Assembly: GCF_013409995.1 (NCBI RefSeq)
Contig: NZ_JACCBX010000024.1
Coordinates: 1-36,380 of the forward strand
DNA from: Neobacillus driksii
GTDB taxonomy: Bacteria > Bacillota > Bacilli > Bacillales > Cytobacillaceae
Length of the DNA stretch: 36,380 nt
Reading direction: 5' to 3'
Positions 31,876-36,380 of the stretch are shown one piece after another (positions within the stretch are counted from its first letter, which is position 1; each line of letters begins with the position of its first letter). The notes below the pieces were generated by a model. It was not told the DNA's origin. It made no database searches and was given only the letters and a program-made list of their open reading frames with translations. The translations under genes and the position numbers were made by a program.

Positions 31876-32214
31876 TTATGAAGAAGTATTTTGAGACTGA
31901 TTTTGAGACTGGTTTTGAGACTGATTTAAGTTGAGCGCAGTTTGAGCTGCTTGTAGATCGACGCCTAGTTGCTCAGAAAGATTATTTGGATGATAATAGC
32001 CTTTATCTACCATATACTTTGAAATTTGTTCGTGAGTATCTACTGCATCCATTAGATATTGCTTTAATGCATCTCTTACTTCTGGTGTAGAGGTTTCAGT
32101 TAAGGCGAGTGCAATATTTTTTACCCCTGTCTTTGCGGAGATTAAAAAATCCGTTGCAACGACTTGATCAGTCATTGCCCCCATGCCTGCCATATTCTGC
32201 ATCATTCCATTCAT
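31876..32214 (-). CDS. Spore coat protein, CotF family
   Basis: 112 residues. The Met/Gly-rich start (MNGMMQNMAGMGAMTDQ) leads into the CotF four-helix, ferritin-like pattern: VATDFLISAKTGVKNIALAL, TETSTPEVRDALKQYLMDAV and THEQISKYMVDKGYYHP. The last residues are a repeated QSQN tail, encoded by a 12-nt direct repeat at about 31880-31925. Expected in the spore coat. Its ATG overlaps the TGA of the gene upstream (ATGA), so translation is coupled. Confidence 0.85.
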   Translation of the reverse strand: MNGMMQNMAGMGAMTDQVVATDFLISAKTGVKNIALALTETSTPEVRDALKQYLMDAVDTHEQISKYMVDKGYYHPNNLSEQLGVDLQAAQTALNLNQSQNQSQNQSQNTSS

Positions 32215-32420
32215 GATTGTTCACCTCTGTTAGTCATAAATTCTTGGATACGTTGGATTTGACCCGTTGTTTTAGTAACATCTTGCTGCAAGATATTTTT
32301 AAGCTGAGGGTCCTGGACAAGTGCACTCATTGTTGATGATTTCGTTAAACAAAGGTTTTTAAACGTGAGCAATTCATGTAACTCGTATGTTTCATGCGGT
32401 GCTAAATAGTGTGTGTTCAC
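32211..32420 (-). CDS. Coat-associated small protein, partner of the CotF-like protein
   Basis: 69 residues, helical: HETYELHELLTFKNLCLTKS, then LVQDPQLKNILQQDVTKTTG and QIQRIQEFMTNRG. The pattern is a shortened CotF-like helical protein (YraG-type); this family is coupled with CotF-like genes in bacilli. Start GTG 32420, with AAGGAGG 8 nt upstream. First gene of the pair. Confidence 0.7.
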   Translation of the reverse strand: MNTHYLAPHETYELHELLTFKNLCLTKSSTMSALVQDPQLKNILQQDVTKTTGQIQRIQEFMTNRGEQS

Positions 32421-32608
32421 TGCGTTTCCTCCTTGGAATGGTATTTACCACACAAAAATTAGTTTGACCCGACCTAATAAATTAATTGAAGGGAATAAGT
32501 GGATTTAGGAGTATAAAAGGGGTGGAAAATCTTGTTCTGTCTATACCTGGATTAATGATTAAGCTCAAGGAAAACTTAATGGAAAATAATCGAATTGAGG
32601 GAATTCCA

Positions 32609-33283
32609 ATGCTTGATACAAAAACTCGTAAGCAAGAAATATTAGACGCCTTTCATTTTCGCCATGCAACCAAACGATTCAATGACGAAAAAAAAATTAA
32701 AGACGAGGATTTTCACCTCATTTTGGAAGCAGGCAGATTGTCTCCAAGTTCAATCGGATTTGAACCTTGGAAATTTCTAATTATCCAAAACGAGACATTA
32801 CGAGAAAAAATAAGGAAGGTATCTTGGGGTGCACAGGGTCAACTACTGACAGCGAGTCATTTCGTTGTAATACTTGCAAGAACCGATGTAAGGTATGATT
32901 CCGGATACGTAATTGAACATCTGAAAAAGGTTAAACAGTTTCCTGAAGAAATTCTCAGTGGTTTACTAGAACGAACGAAAAGTTTTCAAGAATTTGATTT
33001 GCCCATGTTAGATAGTGAACGTGCCTTATTGGATTGGAGCTGCAGGCAAACCTATATCGCTTTGGGAAACATGATGACAGCAGCTGCATTGATTGGTATA
33101 GATTCTTGTCCGATTGAAGGTTTTGATTATAGGGCTGTTAACGAAATCCTCCAAAATGAGGGTTTATTAGAAAACGGAAATTTGAGTGCTTCCGTAATGG
33201 CTGCATTTGGTTACCGGGAAGAAGACCCACACCGTCCCAAAACCAGAAAGACAATGGATCAAGTTGTTCAATGGGTGAAATGA
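32609..33283 (+). CDS. Nitroreductase family NAD(P)H oxidoreductase
   Basis: 224 residues, FMN-dependent nitroreductase fold close to YfkO/MhqN. Motifs: FHFRHATKRFNDEKKI (FMN phosphate-binding R-H-A-T-K-R), LEAGRLSPSSIGFEPWKFLI (FMN), IALGNMMTAAALIGIDSCPI and ASVMAAFGYREEDPHRPKTR at the C-terminus. It reduces nitroaromatics or quinones. The start is ATG 32609, giving the normal family length, with GAGGGAA upstream; the frame is open for another 41 codons upstream. Confidence 0.85.
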   Translation: MLDTKTRKQEILDAFHFRHATKRFNDEKKIKDEDFHLILEAGRLSPSSIGFEPWKFLIIQNETLREKIRKVSWGAQGQLLTASHFVVILARTDVRYDSGYVIEHLKKVKQFPEEILSGLLERTKSFQEFDLPMLDSERALLDWSCRQTYIALGNMMTAAALIGIDSCPIEGFDYRAVNEILQNEGLLENGNLSASVMAAFGYREEDPHRPKTRKTMDQVVQWVK

Positions 33284-33380
33284 ATACATCCCCGTGACCT
33301 GCTTTTTGCTTATATATTTAATCCACCGTCCTATAATTCTTAATTATATTATGATCGTTAAAGTTTTAAGGATAAATAAA

Positions 33381-33435
33381 AGGCTGTGGAGAGTTTCTCG
33401 ACAGCCTGAAAATACACCATTATGGTGGATTTTTT
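33381..33435. terminator. Two terminator hairpins between convergent genes
   Basis: The first is AGGCTGTGGAGA / TCTCGACAGCCT (33381-33407), one mismatch, and on the minus strand it is followed by TTTTATTT; it serves the gene at 33462. The second, CACCATTATGGTG (33415-33427 region), is followed by GATTTTTT and serves the nitroreductase gene. Confidence 0.65.
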
Positions 33436-33461
33436 AAGTTCAATGTCTAATTTACTAGCTA

Positions 33462-33905
33462 TTACTCCTTCATTTCATCCTGTTCTTTAGCTTCTACAAC
33501 ATGATCTGCTGCTTCAGCTTCTTGTTCTTCTACATCGAAATACTGTTCTATAGCTTCGAGTTCATAATCTACTGCTTCGACTTCATCATTTTCATGTGAT
33601 ACAAGGGAATGTTGTGAAGGAGCCTGGAATACGTCTGCCTCCTGAATAATAGATGGATCAAAATATACAAATTCAGTTTGCTGGTTATCATCGGAATACT
33701 GTTTTTTTAACGACTTGTCATCGACATGTATGTCTGAAGATTCATCCTTACGGTGCTTCTTTTTTTCAAAATGCTTGTCCTCACCATAGACGTCTGAAGA
33801 TTTATCCTTACGGTGCTTTTTTTTATCGAACTGCTTGTCCTCAACATGGATGTCTGAAGATTCTTCCTTACGGTAATTCTTTTTACGCTTTCCTTTAGGT
33901 GACAT
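33462..33905 (-). CDS. Repeat-containing low-complexity protein
   Basis: 147 residues from ATG 33905 behind AAGGAG. Residues 8-67 are three tandem 20-residue repeats of type KKxHRKxxSSDIHVxDKxFx, basic and Ser/Asp-rich. After a short spacer with FVYFDPSIIQ, the last 50 residues are very acidic (EVEAVDYELEAIEQYFDVEE). It has no signal peptide. Repeats of this charged type recall CotG-like coat proteins and other disordered coat or surface proteins, but there is no sequence-level match that I can point to. Confidence 0.6.
   Translation of the reverse strand: MSPKGKRKKNYRKEESSDIHVEDKQFDKKKHRKDKSSDVYGEDKHFEKKKHRKDESSDIHVDDKSLKKQYSDDNQQTEFVYFDPSIIQEADVFQAPSQHSLVSHENDEVEAVDYELEAIEQYFDVEEQEAEAADHVVEAKEQDEMKE
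33705..33884 (-). repeat. Three 60-bp in-frame tandem repeats
   Basis: They encode the three 20-residue repeats of the gene at 33462. DNA identity is high (GTCTGAAGATT...CCTTACGGT recurs at 60-nt spacing). Confidence 0.85.
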
Positions 33906-34205
33906 TCTTTTACACTCCTTAAATATATTGTTTTAATCATATAATTGAAATTTCCATTATCAGCATATGCACTTGGTTACTGAGATTCCTGCACAATTCG
34001 TCCAAAATTAAACAAGAATAAGAAAAATATGGTATAATTCGTTATTACATTATGATTATAGTATCGGAGGAATATATAAAGAGATTGTACAACTCAATCT
34101 CTATTTTGAAGATTTCCAGCTGTGGATAAGGACTTACAATATAAAGCTTATAATCAAATTATGTTTGGAAGGATGTCTAGGACCTTAGGGAGGAAAAATT
34201 AATAG
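33906..34205 (+). promoter_or_regulatory. Leader and promoter of the HExxH-crcB unit
   Basis: An extended -10 (TATAAT at 34033-34038, preceded by ATGG) suggests a start near 34045 and a leader of about 160 nt. The leader has a hairpin AGAGATTG (34080-34087) / CAATCTCT (34095-34102) followed by ATTTTG, possibly attenuating, and a perfect DnaA box on the minus strand (TGTGGATAA, 34121-34129). The fluoride riboswitch consensus was looked for and not seen. Confidence 0.4.
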
Positions 34206-35024
34206 GTGAAGTTTCTTGAGTCTGTTTTAAATACTTTAATGTTAAGTCTAGTGGAATTATTTTTCCTTTTAGGATTCTTAATTGGTGTTGGTTTCTTATT
34301 AGGCGTGTTAGAAAAATACTCGAATAAGTTTTTATATAAAGCATTGGGACCACGGGGAGTATTGGCTACTGCTTGGATAGGTACACCCGTTCACGAACTC
34401 GGTCATCTTTTTCAGTGTTTCATTTGGGGACACCGAGTTACCAAGGTTAAATTCCTTCAATTAAACAATCCTAATGGTGTTCTTGGTTATGTGGAGCACC
34501 AATATAATCCGAGTAGTATCTATCAACAGATCGGAAACTTTTTCATTGGAATGGGACCCGTTTTCAGCGGGATTGGTGCATTGATGCTGGGGATGTACGT
34601 ATTGGTACCTGAATCTTTTTACAGTTTTAGTACGTATATTAGTAACCATGTTTCTCCTGGAAGCATTGACTTAACGGTAATTGTGAATGCAACTCTTGCG
34701 ATTACGGAAAGTCTCTTTACATTAGACAATTTACTTAATCCGTTATTTTGGCTATTTCTAGTATTTGCTGTTAGTATTTCCTCACATATATCGTTAAGTA
34801 AGGCCGACATCAACGGTGCTTCTAGAGGGCTGCAAATGATATTTTTAGTCTTGTTTATAATAAATCTTATCGCTGGTTTCTTGGATATAGATACCTATAG
34901 ATTGATTGTCAAATTAACCGAATATAATACCTATGTATTAGCTTTTTCAAGTATTGCGCTACTTTTTTCTTTTATTACACTAGTGATATCCTTATTTTTA
35001 TATAAAATGAGATCATTCTGGTGA
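34206..35024 (+). CDS. Membrane protein with HExxH motif, M50-like, unknown
   Basis: 272 residues, six to seven hydrophobic helices. After a first helix (about 12-35) it has GTPVHELGHLFQCFIWGH, with zinc-type H63-E64-x-x-H67 inside a membrane-proximal helix, as in M50 site-2 proteases and their inactive relatives. Next come NNPNGVLGYVEHQY, a beta-like segment seen in M50 proteins, and GNFFIGMGPVFSGIGALML. A third ligand (usually an Asp, in LDG/NPDG) might be D235-region in the next helices but is not clear, and no PDZ domain is present. So a membrane metalloprotease activity is possible, not shown. Start GTG 34206, with GGGAGG 13 nt upstream. Its stop is 30 nt before crcB; it may be in the same transcript. 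Confidence 0.65.
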   Translation: MKFLESVLNTLMLSLVELFFLLGFLIGVGFLLGVLEKYSNKFLYKALGPRGVLATAWIGTPVHELGHLFQCFIWGHRVTKVKFLQLNNPNGVLGYVEHQYNPSSIYQQIGNFFIGMGPVFSGIGALMLGMYVLVPESFYSFSTYISNHVSPGSIDLTVIVNATLAITESLFTLDNLLNPLFWLFLVFAVSISSHISLSKADINGASRGLQMIFLVLFIINLIAGFLDIDTYRLIVKLTEYNTYVLAFSSIALLFSFITLVISLFLYKMRSFW

Positions 35025-35054
35025 ACGTTTTCAATTGAAAGAAGGCTGAATGTA

Positions 35055-35441
35055 TTGAAATTAATTTCTGTTATGCTCGGAGGTTTTTTGGGAGCATTAA
35101 CTAGATATGGGATAGGAGAATGGATTCAAACAAATAAAGGATTTCCTCTAGGTACCTTATTAATAAACCTCCTAGGTTGTTTTTTTCTTGGATGGTTTCT
35201 TACGTTTATCACCAACAGGAAAAATATAAAACCGGAATTAACTTTATTAATTGGAACGGGTTTTATCGGATCATTTACTACTTTTTCAACCTTTTCTGTA
35301 GAGACAATCCTTTTATTTCAAAATGGAGAGACTGCCTATGGTGTCCTATATATTTTAATCAGTATTATTTTGGGGATACTGATGGCGTACTTTGGCCTAA
35401 AATTTGCTGTAGTTAACGAGGGAAAAGGGGAATCACATTGA
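35055..35441 (+). CDS. crcB: Fluoride channel subunit CrcB/Fluc, first
   Basis: 128 residues, four transmembrane helices. Signature: GGFLGALTRYGIGEWI, FPLGTLLINLLGCFFLGW and the conserved GTGFIGSFTTFSTFSVET with the TTFS fluoride-path residues. Fluc channels are antiparallel dimers letting F- leave the cell; in bacilli often made of two different chains. TTG start at 35055 with a weak AAGG site. The second subunit gene overlaps the stop. Confidence 0.9.
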   Translation: MKLISVMLGGFLGALTRYGIGEWIQTNKGFPLGTLLINLLGCFFLGWFLTFITNRKNIKPELTLLIGTGFIGSFTTFSTFSVETILLFQNGETAYGVLYILISIILGILMAYFGLKFAVVNEGKGESH

Positions 35442-35791
35442 TTTGGTTAATTGGTATAGGAGGATCATTAGGTGCAGCAGGAAGGTATTTATTGGGTAAT
35501 TTTATTAATAAAAAGAAAACTGGACATTTTCCATTGGGAACTTGGATAATAAATATTACTGGATCCTTACTATTGGGTATCCTTTATAAACTTCATATGA
35601 CAAATGAAATAAGTGATTGGGTGTGGCTTTTTTTGGGAATTGGTTTTTGCGGAGCCTATACCACTTTCTCGACGTTTGGTTATGAAACGATTACCTTATT
35701 GCAAACTAATAAAAAATTTTTAGCAGGTATATATGTTTTAACTTCAGTAATAGTAAGTATTCTTACCGCAGCTATGGGATTTATGATTTAG
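35438..35791 (+). CDS. crcB: Fluoride channel subunit CrcB/Fluc, second
   Basis: 117 residues, four helices. Signature: GGSLGAAGRYLLGNFI, FPLGTWIINITGSLLLGIL and GIGFCGAYTTFSTFGYET. Start TTG 35438, overlapping the TGA of the first subunit by one reading step (TTGA), with AAAAGGGG 9 nt upstream: translational coupling, as expected for a heterodimeric channel. Confidence 0.9.
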   Translation: MIWLIGIGGSLGAAGRYLLGNFINKKKTGHFPLGTWIINITGSLLLGILYKLHMTNEISDWVWLFLGIGFCGAYTTFSTFGYETITLLQTNKKFLAGIYVLTSVIVSILTAAMGFMI

Positions 35792-35882
35792 TATATAAGT
35801 AAATCATGATGATATTGATGATTAATTTTCAAAAAAGAATGCAAAATAAGAGGGGAAAATACGATTTAATAGGAGGATTACG

Positions 35883-36023
35883 ATGTCTAAGAAAAAGTAT
35901 ACCCCTTCAACAGAAGTAGACCAAAAGCAATTACTTAATGATAAGGTAGAAAATGCTCGAAAAAACAATTTTGAAGGTGACCATACTCGCAGAGTGACAC
36001 CAAACGGCGGGCAGGGTCAATAA
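35883..36023 (+). CDS. Small hydrophilic protein, unknown
   Basis: 46 residues behind a strong TAGGAGGATTACG site: MSKKKYTPSTEVDQ, then KQLLNDKVENARKNNFEGDH and TRRVTPNGGQGQ. It resembles the small disordered Asn/Gln/Lys-rich proteins made in the bacillus forespore, but I cannot name the family. A terminator follows. Confidence 0.65.
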   Translation: MSKKKYTPSTEVDQKQLLNDKVENARKNNFEGDHTRRVTPNGGQGQ

Positions 36024-36034
36024 TTTAAACAACA

Positions 36035-36065
36035 GGGGTTGTTGCATAGGCAGCAGCTCCTTTTC
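36035..36065 (+). terminator. Intrinsic terminator before the rRNA operon
   Basis: GGGGTTGTTG (36035-36044) / CAGCAGCTCC (36051-36060), 10 pairs including three G-U in RNA, then TTTTC. Confidence 0.7.
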
Positions 36066-36163
36066 TATGTTTTAATTGGATAAAATTGCTATTGAACAAG
36101 ATGTGGGAGGGTGTTATTATATAAAAGTTCCCTTCAGAGGGATAAACAAAATGAAACATATTA

Positions 36164-36193
36164 TTGACATCGGTGATATCGATGTGGTAATAT
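36164..36193 (+). promoter_or_regulatory. rRNA operon promoter
   Basis: TTGACA (36164-36169) and TAATAT (36188-36193), 18-bp spacer, about 125 bp before the 16S 5' end. Only one such pair is visible here. Confidence 0.65.
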
Positions 36194-36227
36194 ATTTTTC
36201 GTCACTTTTTTAAAAATAGTAATCTTT

Positions 36228-36242
36228 TGTTCTTTGAAAACT
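36228..36242 (+). promoter_or_regulatory. rrn leader boxA antitermination site
   Basis: TGTTCTTTGAAAACT matches the Bacillus rRNA leader boxA pattern, 78 nt before the 16S start. It binds NusB/NusE for antitermination. Confidence 0.8.
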
Positions 36243-36319
36243 AAACAAACAAGAACGTCAACAAAAATTATTAGTTTCTTCTATGGAAACTAGCCAACGT
36301 AACAAATGAGCTAATCAAC

Positions 36320-36380
36320 TTTCTTGGAGAGTTTGATCCTGGCTCAGGACGAACGCTGGCGGCGTGCCTAATACATGCAA
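36320..36380 (+). rRNA. rrs: 16S rRNA, 5' end (truncated by the window)
   Basis: Contains GGAGAGTTTGATCCTGGCTC and the following conserved segment ending TACATGCAA. The mature 5' end is placed at 36320 by comparison with the B. subtilis 5' end (TTTATCGGAGAG). Only the first 61 nt are in the window. Confidence 0.97.

Noticed and set aside
34039..34205. Fluoride (crcB) riboswitch upstream of the fluoride channel unit
   Set aside because: The conserved GGCGATGG-type core and pseudoknot partners could not be found.

Overview
The window looks like chromosomal DNA of a low-G+C, spore-forming Bacillaceae (Bacillus/Neobacillus-type). Evidence: strong AGGAGG-type ribosome binding sites with frequent GTG/TTG starts, intrinsic terminators after most units, an Sda sporulation checkpoint peptide, CotF-type coat proteins, a SleB/CwlJ-type hydrolase, a Crh/HPr-family protein, and the 5' end of a 16S rRNA gene at the right edge (36320 onward) behind an rrn promoter and boxA.

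Layout. 1-4.3 kb is loosely packed: relics of an MFS transporter and of ModA, a DUF523/TudS-type protein and a DUF421 protein bracketed by three diverged copies of a hairpin-bearing repeat, and two unrecognised small genes. 4.4-9 kb holds a spermidine-synthase-like protein and, on the minus strand, a two-gene 2-oxoacid:ferredoxin oxidoreductase (gamma-delta and alpha-beta fusions). 9.3-12.2 kb has a ParB-like-fold protein, a cytoplasmic sulfite-oxidase-family molybdoenzyme and a metallo-beta-lactamase-fold gene broken by two in-frame stops. 12.2-16.1 kb has a YdcZ / Crp-Fnr / YdcZ module behind a perfect palindrome, a frameshifted HAD phosphatase, a GNAT enzyme and a DedA protein. 16.2-18.9 kb is a VanR-VanS-VanY-type cluster whose response regulator carries a stop between its two domains. 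19-22 kb has a TerC protein, a VOC protein and a promoter-to-terminator unit with no useful ORF but a foldable RNA, followed by a P-loop protein.

22-36 kb is mostly single-gene units: MpsC/DUF2294, Sda, GNAT, DUF1801, RMD1/DUF155, an AHSA1-type protein, a cell-wall hydrolase, an MFS exporter, a YuiD-like protein, an HPr paralogue lacking His15, a glutaredoxin-like protein, a second TerC, a proline iminopeptidase-type hydrolase, two coat-type proteins, a nitroreductase, a repeat-rich acidic/basic protein, and an HExxH membrane protein upstream of a two-subunit CrcB/Fluc fluoride channel, ending at the rRNA operon.

Main points of interest: the structured RNA candidate at 20971-21226; the HPr paralogue with Asp at position 15; the broken VanR with intact VanS and VanY; a degenerate 20-nt tandem repeat block at 18985-19182; and a concentration of broken genes between 11.2 and 16.6 kb. 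All functions are read from sequence motifs and remembered family features; no database search was possible.
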